From Brucella pseudogrignonensis (GTDB lineage Bacteria; Pseudomonadota; Alphaproteobacteria; Rhizobiales; Rhizobiaceae), in contig NZ_NNRM01000039.1 of NCBI RefSeq assembly GCF_002252525.1, positions 1-64,000 of the forward strand: DNA of 64,000 nt, given 5' to 3'. Of the stretch, positions 17,748-26,622 are shown piece by piece; the stretch's first letter is position 1, and every line of letters begins with the position of its first letter. The position numbers and the translations under genes were made by a program. A model generated the notes under the pieces. That model was not told where the DNA came from. It did not search any database and saw only the letters and a program-made list of their open reading frames with translations.

Positions 17748-18824
17748 ATGATGCGTTATGTAAAACGGAAGGCCGTGCTGCTCACAGCAATTCTTTTGAT
17801 AATTTTTCAAGCGTCAAATCACGTCATGGCTGACAACTATCCAAAGCCGGAAGAACACGCTTACACGATCACAAATTTTCGGTTCCATGATGGCAGCACC
17901 ATGGATCTGAAAACGCACTATCTGACCATTGGCAACCCTGATGGCAAACCTGTATTGATTTTGCATGGGACCAATGGATCAGCCAGGAAAATGCTGAACA
18001 AGGGATTTGCAGAGGCGCTTTTTGGTCCTGGACAACCACTTGATGCCCAAAAATACTTTCTGATATTGCCAGACTCTATCGGTGCGGGAGGCTCGCAAAA
18101 GCCTTCCGATGGGTTGCGCATGAAATTTCCGCATTACAATTATGACGACATGGTTGAAGCGCAATATCGACTGGTCAAGGAAGGGCTTGGGATTGATCAC
18201 CTGCGTCTCATTCTGGGCCATTCAATGGGCGGGATGCATGTCTGGAACTGGGGTATCCGCTATCCGGATTTTGCGGATGCACTGGTTCCCATGGCGTCGC
18301 TACCTGCGCCGATGGCCGGACGTAACTGGATGATGCGCAGGATGCTGATTGATGCGATCACCAAAGATCCAGCCTGGCAAAGCGGCAATGACCAAAGGCA
18401 GCCGGAAAATCTCCGCATCGCTTCTGTTTGGTATGATCTTGCAACGAATGGCGGAAATACACGTCTCTGGCAAGCAGCCCCCACAAATGCGGAGGCCAAC
18501 ACCCTTGTGGACGCAAAGCTGTCCGAGGCAAAAATCGTGGACGCAAATGACACACTCTATCAGTGGAGCGCTTCAGGGGATTTCGATCCATCAAAGGATC
18601 TTGAGAAAATCACCGCATATCTGTTTGCGATCAACGCAGCTGATGATGAGCGCAATCCGGAAGAGCTCGGCCTTCTGCAAGCCGCCGTTGATCGGATGCC
18701 ACATGGCAGCTACCTTATAATTCCTGCGAGCAGTAAGACACGGGGTCATGCGACAACCAGCAATGTGGCGGAGCTTTACGCAGAGAAGCTCAGCGAGTTT
18801 ATGAGCCACGTTCCGACAAAATAG
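17748..18824 (+). CDS. Exported alpha/beta hydrolase, MetX-like fold
   Basis: A 358-residue protein with a cleavable signal peptide (MMRYVKRKAVLLTAILLIIF then QASNHVMADN). The start at 17748 follows GGAGGAGGG by seven bases. The mature part is an alpha/beta hydrolase related to the homoserine acetyltransferase (MetX) branch: PVLILHGTNGSARK oxyanion loop, nucleophile elbow LILGHSMGGMHVWNWG, and a C-terminal GHATT carrying the likely catalytic His. MetX enzymes are cytoplasmic, so a secreted version probably acts as a periplasmic esterase or lactonase instead. It lies after the tarD terminator, so it is probably a separate unit. Substrate unknown. Confidence 0.78.
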   Translation: MMRYVKRKAVLLTAILLIIFQASNHVMADNYPKPEEHAYTITNFRFHDGSTMDLKTHYLTIGNPDGKPVLILHGTNGSARKMLNKGFAEALFGPGQPLDAQKYFLILPDSIGAGGSQKPSDGLRMKFPHYNYDDMVEAQYRLVKEGLGIDHLRLILGHSMGGMHVWNWGIRYPDFADALVPMASLPAPMAGRNWMMRRMLIDAITKDPAWQSGNDQRQPENLRIASVWYDLATNGGNTRLWQAAPTNAEANTLVDAKLSEAKIVDANDTLYQWSASGDFDPSKDLEKITAYLFAINAADDERNPEELGLLQAAVDRMPHGSYLIIPASSKTRGHATTSNVAELYAEKLSEFMSHVPTK

Positions 18825-18839
18825 CGTTATATGGTTAGC

Positions 18840-18861
18840 CCACAATGTTGGAGCATTGTGG
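18840..18861. terminator. Hairpin between convergent genes
   Basis: CCACAATG and CATTGTGG form an 8-bp stem with a six-base loop between the convergent hydrolase and GMC oxidoreductase genes. It could terminate transcription from both sides, although T-runs are weak. Confidence 0.45.
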
Positions 18862-18879
18862 ACTGGCTTTCATGAAAGT

Positions 18880-20514
18880 CTAGATTTCCTTGATCAGCGT
18901 ATCCGCAATGCGCACGCTGAGCGCCGCACCTGTCAGCGTTGGGTTTACGCAAGACGATGAAGGCATGACACTGGTACCCGCAATGAACATATTGCGATGG
19001 TCATGGGTGCGGCAATTGCGATCAACGACCGAATTCTTCGGATCATCGCCCATGATCGTCGTTCCCATGATGTGCTGGCGGTTCTGCCATTTGACATCGG
19101 TGCTCAGGATTTCACCATCAAGCAGTCTGGCAATCTGATCGAAATCCTGCAACGCGCGGTCGCGGCCTGCATTCCAGTAGTCAGTCACGCTGTAATAGAT
19201 CGACGGAACCGGAATACCGAGCGCATCGACCTTGTTCGTGCTTGGGAGGACACGGTTTTCAGCCAGAGGCAGCGTTTCAAAATCTACGGCCCAATTAAGT
19301 GATCGTGCCGACTGGCGCCGAATTTCGGCATCAAGCTTCGAGCCGAGAACCCCCTTTTTCAAAAGGCTCGCGGTCGTCTGACCCGTCGGAACAGTATTAC
19401 GAACCTTGATCTTGTAGCTTGGGTAATCCTTGCGGAATGCGCCATCACGCTGATTGAGATAAACAAGAAGCTGGGTTGGGCCTTCGCCCGGCCAGAAATC
19501 TTCTTTCGCCATCACATTCATGCTGATGCCGGTATGATCCATCAGGTTACGACCAACCTGATCGGAAGAATTGGCAATACCGTTCGGAAAACGATCAGAC
19601 TTTGAAAGAAGCATGATCTTTGGCGATTCAATGCCGTAAGCAGCCATGACGAAATAACGTGCGGTGAGCTTATGCTCCGAACCATCCGGGCGTTTATACC
19701 AGATCGCGGTAAGCTTGCCGCTATCATCTGCATCAATCTTACAGACAACTGAATTGTCCTGAATGATCGCCCCATGACGTTCCGCTTCGTCGATATGCAT
19801 TGAGCCGTCATATTTCGCGGCAATCGGGCAGACCGGGTTGCAATTGTTGTTACCGCCACAGGCCGGACGCTGGCCATAAGGGCGTGTTGCGCGGCCATTC
19901 GGCTCAAGGATCGGGTTAAAGCCGCCTTTTGAAAGCTTTTCGGAAAGCTGATTGAACATGTAACTCGGCCTGAGGCCACGCATCGGATACGGAATCGAAC
20001 GCGGTGGATAGGCGCTGCCACCCTGCCCGCTTTCATCCTGGCCATCGACACCACTGACACCCAGCTCTGTTTCAGCGCGGGCGTAAAATGGCTCGAGTTC
20101 ATCATAGCTCACCGGCCAATCGCGACCATGGCCATAAAGCGACTTCAGGTGGAAGTCGTTCGGGATCATGCGCCAGAGCGACGAGCCGAAATGCCATGTC
20201 GTACCGCCCACGACGCGCAAATATGAGGTGTTATACTTAACCGGGCCAACCTGCTGGAGATAATCACCATAGGTGGATGGTGCGTGTGGCAGGCTCGGAA
20301 ACGGCGAGCCTGCGCCCTGCAACTTCGCATTGGCCAGCGAAAGCTTTACTGGAGCATTGCGAAAAGTCTCGACAATATCGCGACGATCGACGCGCGGGCC
20401 CGCTTCCAGCACGATCACTTTCTTGCCAGCTTTTGCAAGGCTGCTGGCAATGATCCCACCCATTACGCCTGAACCGATGACGATCAGATCCGCATCATAT
20501 GCGTCGTTTGCCAT
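18880..20514 (-). CDS. GMC-family FAD flavoprotein subunit of a membrane dehydrogenase
   Basis: A 544-residue GMC oxidoreductase, the catalytic subunit of gluconate 2-dehydrogenase/sorbitol dehydrogenase-type complexes that oxidise sugars or sugar acids in the periplasm. It has the FAD motif LIVIGSGVMGGIIASSLAKA and VVGGTTWHFGSSLWRMIPND. A Cys-rich segment (RPACGGNNNCNPVCPIAAKY) is typical of this branch and may hold an iron-sulfur cluster. The C-terminus has INPTLTGAALSVRIAD-like active-site sequence. Start at 20514 follows AGGAAGAG. It has no signal peptide; such subunits are exported with the Tat-tagged small subunit encoded just upstream. The exact sugar is not deducible. Confidence 0.88.
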   Translation of the reverse strand: MANDAYDADLIVIGSGVMGGIIASSLAKAGKKVIVLEAGPRVDRRDIVETFRNAPVKLSLANAKLQGAGSPFPSLPHAPSTYGDYLQQVGPVKYNTSYLRVVGGTTWHFGSSLWRMIPNDFHLKSLYGHGRDWPVSYDELEPFYARAETELGVSGVDGQDESGQGGSAYPPRSIPYPMRGLRPSYMFNQLSEKLSKGGFNPILEPNGRATRPYGQRPACGGNNNCNPVCPIAAKYDGSMHIDEAERHGAIIQDNSVVCKIDADDSGKLTAIWYKRPDGSEHKLTARYFVMAAYGIESPKIMLLSKSDRFPNGIANSSDQVGRNLMDHTGISMNVMAKEDFWPGEGPTQLLVYLNQRDGAFRKDYPSYKIKVRNTVPTGQTTASLLKKGVLGSKLDAEIRRQSARSLNWAVDFETLPLAENRVLPSTNKVDALGIPVPSIYYSVTDYWNAGRDRALQDFDQIARLLDGEILSTDVKWQNRQHIMGTTIMGDDPKNSVVDRNCRTHDHRNMFIAGTSVMPSSSCVNPTLTGAALSVRIADTLIKEI

Positions 20515-20527
20515 TATTCTCTTCCTG

Positions 20528-21055
20528 TCATATCTTGGTGTCAGGTTTCGGACCCCAGGCGTCTGGGCCAGGTCCATAGGTCGGGATCGCCAGAATGCCG
20601 CGCGTCGGGCGGTACATCAGCGCTTCTCCATATGCGATAAGCTCTGCATCTTCTGGCTCACCGACCACGCCGAGATACCAGGCCGACACAATCTTGGTTG
20701 CGGTTTCCATCAGCCTCGGATCAATGGAAGGCAGTTCAAGAAATGCATCCATATTGGCAACATTGCTCTTCTTGATGACCGAACCGAGCGCATTCATTTG
20801 CGCGACGAGATCGGGATTCCTTTTCTGCAAGGCCGCGAAATAGCGGCTGCCCAGCACCGGACCGAGATGGTGACCGGTCAGAAACGTCGAAAGCTGCATG
20901 AAGTCCTGCTGCGTCGCATCAGCGGCAGCCGCAGGCAGTGGACCAGCGATAGCGGCTATGGCACCGAGCGCTGCAAGGGCAACCGTTCCGCGCAACACGG
21001 ACCGGCGAGAGATTTGACGGGGGAAAGCGGTGTCCAGAAAATTATCGACTGGCAT
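20528..21055 (-). CDS. Small (gamma) subunit of the membrane dehydrogenase, Tat-exported
   Basis: A 175-residue protein with a twin-arginine signal (QISRRSVLRGTVALAALGAI) ending near PAAAADA. The mature portion resembles the gluconate 2-dehydrogenase subunit 3/sorbitol dehydrogenase small subunit family, with FMQLSTFLTGHHLGPVLGSR and a C-terminal MYRPTRGILAIPTYGPGPDA. It chaperones the folded flavoprotein through the Tat system and stays in the complex. Start at 21055 is supported by CAGGAG. It lies between the cytochrome c gene (55 bases upstream) and the flavoprotein (13 bases downstream). Confidence 0.85.
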   Translation of the reverse strand: MPVDNFLDTAFPRQISRRSVLRGTVALAALGAIAAIAGPLPAAAADATQQDFMQLSTFLTGHHLGPVLGSRYFAALQKRNPDLVAQMNALGSVIKKSNVANMDAFLELPSIDPRLMETATKIVSAWYLGVVGEPEDAELIAYGEALMYRPTRGILAIPTYGPGPDAWGPKPDTKI

Positions 21056-21110
21056 TATTGGTCTCCTGCGGGAGTGCTCAATGCTATGGGCAAATAAGAA
21101 AACAAGCTGA

Positions 21111-22556
21111 TCAGGCGCGCACGGCACGATTGCGGCGACGAAGCAGCCAGACGATCAGCGCGATCAGGATCAAAATGCCGGCCACGATTGCCGGTGCGGC
21201 AAATGGCGCGAGCTTGGCGAGGAGCGGCTTCGGTCCCCCTTCGCGGATCAGTTTGACGTCTGCGGGCGTCACTTTGACATCCGGATTGCCGTATTGCCCC
21301 AGCACATAATTGCTGACGTCGGCAATATCCTGATCGGAAAGCTGATCCGTGTAGAAGGCATCTGCTCCGAAGCCCGGCATGAATGCCGTTTCCCCGTCGA
21401 CGGTACGATTGACACCAAATATGATTGCAGAAAGCAGATTATCAGAACGATCAGCACCGGTAACCGTATTGTGGAACAGCGACGGATAATGCTTGTTGCC
21501 TTCCCCATTCATCTGATGGCAGTTCGCACAAACGCCACTGAAAATTCGAAAGCCACTTTCATTGGGTTCTTCCCCTGGAAGACCGCGCAGCGCATATTCA
21601 GTCACTGATGGCTTGCCGAACTTGTCGCGCGGAGTTTTATCTCCGGAAGACACCGGCGCCACATCCTTGACGTAAACCGCAATGGCGTTGAGATCGTCAT
21701 CGCTCAGATGCTGGAGGCTGTGTTCGATGGCTTCTGCCATAGGGCCTGCGGCCTGCGCCTTGCCCGCAACGTGACCTGTGCGCAAATATTGCACCAGTTC
21801 GTCCTGCGACCAGTCACCAATGCCACTGACAGGATCAGCGGTGATGTTGGGCGCATACCAGGAACCGAGCGAACCACCGGAAAGTGCTTGGCTCGCCTCC
21901 TCGGCCATCAGATCATTGCGGGGTGTATGACAGGTGCTGCAATGGGCCAGCGCTTCGGAGAGATAGGCACCGCGGTTCCACTCTACTGATTTATTGGAAT
22001 CCGGCGTGAAACGGGTCTTATCGAGGAAAAGAAGGTTCCATGCCGCCATCGATGTCCGTACGCTAAACGGGAACGGCAGTTCAGTCTTCTGAGGCTGATG
22101 ATCGACCGGTTTCACCGCATGCATGAAATAGGCATAAAGCGCTTTCACGTCTTCGTCGGTCATCTTCGCATAGGCCGTGTAAGGCATGGCCGGATAAAGA
22201 TGTGAACCGTCTTTCGCCACACCATCACGAACTGCATGTGCAAATTCTTCTTCGGTGTAATTGCCGATGCCATCAGCCTCTGACGGCGTGATATTTGTCG
22301 AGAAAATCGTGCCAAGCGGCGATGCGATCCCATAACCGCCAGCGAATGGGAGACCGCCGTGAGGGGCCGTGTGGCAGGCTGCACAATCTGATGCGGTGGC
22401 AATATACCGCCCCTTGGCAATGAGTTCCGCAGAAGGCTCATCGGCCATTGCGACTGATCCGAGTGCCATGATGGAAATGGCTGTTGCGCCGAGGCGTGCT
22501 TTCCATGAAGGACGGAGTGCAACGGATTGTTGCTTGAACCTGCCTGATTGCGACAT
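21111..22556 (-). CDS. Triheme cytochrome c subunit of the membrane dehydrogenase
   Basis: A protein of about 481 residues with three c-type haem motifs, CAACH, CSTCH and CANCH, one in each of three similar domains. It has an N-terminal signal-like hydrophobic stretch ending near SVAMADE. A C-terminal membrane anchor (FAAPAIVAGILILIALIVWL then LRRRNR) is present. It passes electrons from the flavoprotein to quinone. This layout (cytochrome, small subunit, GMC subunit) is the usual one for gluconate, sorbitol or fructose dehydrogenase. The start is uncertain: 22556 is taken, but an in-frame ATG at 22580 is possible. It is the first gene of the operon and faces a LysR gene. Confidence 0.87.
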   Translation of the reverse strand: MSQSGRFKQQSVALRPSWKARLGATAISIMALGSVAMADEPSAELIAKGRYIATASDCAACHTAPHGGLPFAGGYGIASPLGTIFSTNITPSEADGIGNYTEEEFAHAVRDGVAKDGSHLYPAMPYTAYAKMTDEDVKALYAYFMHAVKPVDHQPQKTELPFPFSVRTSMAAWNLLFLDKTRFTPDSNKSVEWNRGAYLSEALAHCSTCHTPRNDLMAEEASQALSGGSLGSWYAPNITADPVSGIGDWSQDELVQYLRTGHVAGKAQAAGPMAEAIEHSLQHLSDDDLNAIAVYVKDVAPVSSGDKTPRDKFGKPSVTEYALRGLPGEEPNESGFRIFSGVCANCHQMNGEGNKHYPSLFHNTVTGADRSDNLLSAIIFGVNRTVDGETAFMPGFGADAFYTDQLSDQDIADVSNYVLGQYGNPDVKVTPADVKLIREGGPKPLLAKLAPFAAPAIVAGILILIALIVWLLRRRNRAVRA

Positions 22557-22824
22557 TCTAAACAAGCTTTCATGAAGCATGAACAATTCAATGCGAGCGT
22601 TCAGCCGTTTTCTTTCAAAAAACAACCTGTCGGCCTCGCTCGAAACGGTAAAAGCATAACAATCCAAGAATCGAGATTTCTTGAATAATCCTATTCTCTT
22701 CGATAATTCAGAGAGTTGTGTATGCAGTGTCCCGCGACTGGGTTTTTGGAATAGCTCTAAGTGACTGGATAAGAAAATCAGTCTTTGCTAAAACCTGCTT
22801 TCATCATTCGTGAAAGATAAACAT

Positions 22825-23721
22825 ATGAAATTCGACCTTGTGGATCTGCGCATCTTCGTATCTGCCATTGAGGGCGGGAGCCTGACCGCTGCTGCAGGCC
22901 AGAACAATATTGTGGTGGCTGCAGTCAGTGCGCGCCTCAAGAAACTCGAAGAGTCCTTTAATCTCAAGCTGTTCGAAAGAACCGGTCGCGGGATTCGCCC
23001 AACGCTGGCAGGAGAAATCTTTGCGCGAAATGCGCGCAAGCTTATCGACGATGCGCGGCGGGCACAGACCGCACTCGATGACTTGGCCGACGGGCGTGGG
23101 GGGCATGTACGGTTATTGTCGAACACGAATATGTTAGCGGAACATATTCCGCATGCACTCGGGACCTTTCTTGCAGCAAACCCCGATGTGACCGTAAGCG
23201 TCGAGGATAAGCCCAGTCTGGAAGTGGTGAGTCTGCTCAGGAACGGGGAAGCCGACATTGGCATTGTCGCATCTTCTGCTGACATGAGCGGCCTGGAACG
23301 TTGGCGTTTTGTGCCCGACAGGCTGGTTCTCGTCACACCGCCCGATCATCCGCTCGCGGCATCACCGGTGAATTATTCGAGAATCCTCGATTTCAAACTG
23401 ATTGGTCTACCCAAGCACACGGCCCTGATGCAGTTCATGAACAGGCTTGCCAATGAACTCGGCCGCGCGGTTGATTATCGAACCCGCGCAGAGAACTTTG
23501 AAAGCGTCTGTCACATGGTTGAATGCGGCGCAGGCATCGCAGTCGTCCCTCAAACGGCGGCGCTTCGCTACGGGCGCTATATGGGTATTAACATTGCAGA
23601 AATTGACGAAAACTGGGCCGATCGAAAGCTCTACCTTTGCGTCAGAAATGAACTGCAACTCCCTGGTTACACAGCAAGCCTGCTTGATCACCTTCGTCGC
23701 TATACGCAAGCTGTGACCTGA
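22825..23721 (+). CDS. LysR-family transcriptional regulator
   Basis: A 298-residue LysR regulator. The N-terminal winged helix reads LVDLRIFVSAIEGGSLTAAA then SARLKKLEESFNLKLFERTG, and RPTLAGEIFARNARK continues into the linker helix. The effector domain shows LRNGEADIGIVAS and LVTPPDHPLA. The ATG at 22825 is preferred to a GTG at 22810. It is divergent from the triheme dehydrogenase operon across a 268-bp gap, the usual place for a regulator of that operon. The effector would be the dehydrogenase substrate or product. Confidence 0.88.
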   Translation: MKFDLVDLRIFVSAIEGGSLTAAAGQNNIVVAAVSARLKKLEESFNLKLFERTGRGIRPTLAGEIFARNARKLIDDARRAQTALDDLADGRGGHVRLLSNTNMLAEHIPHALGTFLAANPDVTVSVEDKPSLEVVSLLRNGEADIGIVASSADMSGLERWRFVPDRLVLVTPPDHPLAASPVNYSRILDFKLIGLPKHTALMQFMNRLANELGRAVDYRTRAENFESVCHMVECGAGIAVVPQTAALRYGRYMGINIAEIDENWADRKLYLCVRNELQLPGYTASLLDHLRRYTQAVT

Positions 23722-23881
23722 TTTTATACCTCACTATCGTTGTCAGCCCGCGGGGGTGCCTTTCATAGCACACGGTTGGCAATCTTGGCTAAGTCAGATT
23801 ATAGCCATTCCTTTTCCCTGCTTTACCCTTACGGGCGCTGATGTGGCAGGAAGGAGTGGGAATTCAGAAACCAGGCTAGGC

Positions 23882-24670
23882 TCACGTCGAGTTGAAGAAA
23901 ATAGTAATGACATCAGCAAACCTTTGCGGAGCCAAACGCGGAAAGAAGTGACCGCCCTGCATTTCTTGCATCTCAGAATGCACAATCAAACGACGCAGTT
24001 CTTCGATATGATGATATGGGATCATGATATCGTCACGCGCGCCAAGGAGAAGCGTGGGCTGGTTAATCGCGGCCAGCTCTTGCGACCGATCAAAATCAAG
24101 CAACATTGCAATGCGCTGCGCAGTCACCTTATATGGCGCAAGATAATGGGCGGCGCTCGTCACTGCCTCACGAAGTTCGAGTTCATGTGCGGCTATCCAA
24201 TCCGCCGTATAGCCAAACACATGTGTGAGGTTCTGATAGGCCGTCACCTCACCCTTCTGCATCATTTCCCAACGCGACAGGAAAAGCGCTCGAAAGCGCG
24301 CATCCGGACGTGCCCAACTTCCGCTTATCACCAGTGATCTGGCACGCTCAGGGGCATCAAGCGCGATGGTTTGTACGACCGTTCCCCCGGTGGAATGGCC
24401 AACCAGATGCGCGCCATCGATTTTTTCCGTGTCAAGAATAGTCAGCACATCGCTTGCAATCCGCTCGATAGAATAGCCGTTATCGGGGCGGTCGCTTCGC
24501 CCCGCCCCGCGATGATCAATTGTGATGATCTGAAACCCTTTGAGGGCCTTCTCGACACCAGCCCAGAAGCGGCCATCGCCCCCTAAACCCGGGATAAGAA
24601 CGATCGGTTGCCCCTCACCCTTCACCTCATAATACAGACGGCAGCCATCATCTGCCAGAGCGATCGACAT
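23882..24670 (-). CDS. Alpha/beta hydrolase
   Basis: A 262-residue cytoplasmic hydrolase of the PcaD-like branch. It shows PIVLIPGLGGDGRFWAGVEK (oxyanion loop), DHRGAGRSDRPDNGYSIE, nucleophile S93 in LVGHSTGGTVVQTIAL, an acid in LLLGARDDIMIP and a C-terminal His in MQGGHFFPR. It is the last gene of the ten-gene catabolic operon, 17 bases after the Ser/Cys racemase-family gene. It may open a lactone or lactam or hydrolyse an enol ester made upstream. PcaD (enol-lactonase) is the nearest well-known relative but the context gives no support for protocatechuate breakdown. Confidence 0.78.
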   Translation of the reverse strand: MSIALADDGCRLYYEVKGEGQPIVLIPGLGGDGRFWAGVEKALKGFQIITIDHRGAGRSDRPDNGYSIERIASDVLTILDTEKIDGAHLVGHSTGGTVVQTIALDAPERARSLVISGSWARPDARFRALFLSRWEMMQKGEVTAYQNLTHVFGYTADWIAAHELELREAVTSAAHYLAPYKVTAQRIAMLLDFDRSQELAAINQPTLLLGARDDIMIPYHHIEELRRLIVHSEMQEMQGGHFFPRLAPQRFADVITIFFNST

Positions 24671-24687
24671 TTGGCGTTCTTTCTCTA

Positions 24688-25719
24688 TCAGTTGCCCGGC
24701 CAGGTATCGCCGAGGCGAAACCCAGTAGGAAACGGGTCTGTCGGGTCGAGCACATAATTATGAAAAGCGGTGATCCATGCCTGACCGGTGATCGCCGGAC
24801 AAATGGCCCCCTTCCCCCCACATGTGGTTTCCCCAAGCACGCGACCGATAAACTCAGTACCGATGATCGATTCATGGATGAATGTTTCACCAATGGCGAC
24901 TTGACCACGCGCATGCATTACCGCCAGCCGTGCACTTGTGCCAGTGCCACAAGGCGAGCGATCAATACGACCCGGCGAGACGATTACAGCATTGCGGGAG
25001 CGCTTGACACCATCGTGCTCTTCTAGAGGCCCTGCGAATAGCGTCTGGTTGATCGTGTGGATTTCCGGATTTTCCGGATGGATCGCCGGAAGCTGTTCAG
25101 CGGCGGCTTTTTTAATCCGCTCGCCGACCTCGACAAGCCGGGATGCTTCGGCCTTATCGATATTGAAGCCGATGGATGCCGCATCGACCAGCACATAAAT
25201 CATCCCGCCATAAGCGACATCAACCGTAATTGTCCCAAGCCCCGGCACTTCAACCTTTGCGTCCAGCGCAAAGACGAAGGATGGAACATTTTCAAATGTG
25301 ACGCTAATGCATTTCCCGTTCTCGCACTGCGCCGTCACCGGTACAACACCCGCCGGAGCTTCCAGAACCAGTTTTGTTTCTGGCTCCTTCATGGGGATCA
25401 TGCCAGTTTCAAGCAATGCTGTTACAGTGCAAATTGTATTGGTGCCAGACATTGGCACGTAAAAATCCGACTCCATAATAACAAAGCCAGCATCCGCTTC
25501 AGGCTTTGTGGCTGGCAGGACAAGGTTGACGCATTGCGTGACCCTACCCCGAGGTTCGTTGAGTAGAAAATTGCGCAGATCATCAGCCTTGCCTTCAAGA
25601 TATTGCATCTTTTCGAACATTGAAGCGCCTGGCACGTCGAGAACACCGCCAGTGATTACCTCGTTTAATTCACCGGCAGCATGAACGCCGACAACATTGA
25701 CCATCTTTGAAAAACGCAT
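24688..25719 (-). CDS. Proline racemase-family protein with Ser/Cys pair (3-hydroxyproline dehydratase-like)
   Basis: A 343-residue member of the proline racemase superfamily. The first catalytic position reads MSGTNTICTVT, so S91 replaces the usual Cys; the second is intact, C257 in DRSPCGTGTSARLAV. In this superfamily Cys/Cys enzymes racemise or epimerise, whereas replacement of the first Cys by Thr or Ser goes with dehydration of trans-3-hydroxy-L-proline. The known dehydratases mostly have Thr, so Ser here is worth testing. It lies three bases after the DHDPS-family gene. A second, Cys/Cys paralogue is encoded earlier in the same operon. Confidence 0.8.
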   Translation of the reverse strand: MRFSKMVNVVGVHAAGELNEVITGGVLDVPGASMFEKMQYLEGKADDLRNFLLNEPRGRVTQCVNLVLPATKPEADAGFVIMESDFYVPMSGTNTICTVTALLETGMIPMKEPETKLVLEAPAGVVPVTAQCENGKCISVTFENVPSFVFALDAKVEVPGLGTITVDVAYGGMIYVLVDAASIGFNIDKAEASRLVEVGERIKKAAAEQLPAIHPENPEIHTINQTLFAGPLEEHDGVKRSRNAVIVSPGRIDRSPCGTGTSARLAVMHARGQVAIGETFIHESIIGTEFIGRVLGETTCGGKGAICPAITGQAWITAFHNYVLDPTDPFPTGFRLGDTWPGN

Positions 25720-25722
25720 GAA

Positions 25723-26622
25723 TTAGCCCTTCAATGATGCGAGCTTGGCAATTGCGTCATTCACGACAGTTTCGACATGGACACGTTCCGCACCCAGCAG
25801 TGGCAGTCTCGGCGCGCGGACCCATTCCGGCGCACCATAGACGAGCTGTTCCGCAAGCTTGATGTACTGAACCAGCTTCACATGCGTATCGAGATGGAAC
25901 GCTGGCGTCAGCAAGCGATAGAGTGTGCGTGCCTCATCAAAATTGCCAGACGAAGCAAGGTTGAACAGCTTCACACATTCGGCAGGCCAGACATTGGTCA
26001 TCCCGGAAACCCAGCCCGTGACACCCAATGCCAGACTTTCAACGATAAGATCATCTACGCCACAGAACACTGAGAAACGGTCGCCACATGCATTGTATAG
26101 ATCAGTCACGCGACGGATGTCGCCACACTCTTCCTTGATACAGACAATCGAAGGAATTTCCTCCAACTGTTTAAGGATTTCCGGTGTTACATCCACACCA
26201 TAAGCAATGGGATTATTATAAATCATGATCGGCAAATCGCTGCTTGCAGCAAGCGATTTGTACCAGACCACGGTTTCCCGTGGGTCCGTCTTATAGGCAA
26301 GCGACGGGAAGGCCATGAGACCCTGAGCGCCAAGCTTTTCATAATGACGTGCTGCAGCACCTGCATCAGCCGTCGAAATCTGAGCGAGGCCAGAGAGCAG
26401 CGGAACACGCCCGGCGACAGCTTCTTTTGCTGCCAGAATAACCTGATCACGCTCTTCCGCGCTGAGCGATGCATTCTCACCCAGCATTGGCAGAACAATG
26501 ACGCCGGAAACGCCATTGGTGATCACACGATCTATTGAAGCAGCAGTTGCATCAAGATCAAGCGCACCATCTTGCTTGAGCTTTGTAGTAACTGCCGGAA
26601 ATACGCCTGTCCAACCCGTCAT
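25723..26622 (-). CDS. DHDPS-family aldolase/lyase
   Basis: A 299-residue class I aldolase-type TIM barrel of the dihydrodipicolinate synthase/N-acetylneuraminate lyase family. The Schiff-base lysine is in SIVCIKEECGDIRR, the catalytic Tyr in IMIYNNPIAYG, and LPMLGENASLSAEER is the substrate carboxylate site variant. Hydroxyproline degradation uses a family member that deaminates 1-pyrroline-4-hydroxy-2-carboxylate to alpha-ketoglutarate semialdehyde, and the neighbouring epimerase and oxidase genes make that the leading guess. GAGGGA precedes the start and the ATG overlaps the B12-protein stop. Lysine biosynthesis is unlikely given the context. Confidence 0.82.
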   Translation of the reverse strand: MTGWTGVFPAVTTKLKQDGALDLDATAASIDRVITNGVSGVIVLPMLGENASLSAEERDQVILAAKEAVAGRVPLLSGLAQISTADAGAAARHYEKLGAQGLMAFPSLAYKTDPRETVVWYKSLAASSDLPIMIYNNPIAYGVDVTPEILKQLEEIPSIVCIKEECGDIRRVTDLYNACGDRFSVFCGVDDLIVESLALGVTGWVSGMTNVWPAECVKLFNLASSGNFDEARTLYRLLTPAFHLDTHVKLVQYIKLAEQLVYGAPEWVRAPRLPLLGAERVHVETVVNDAIAKLASLKG

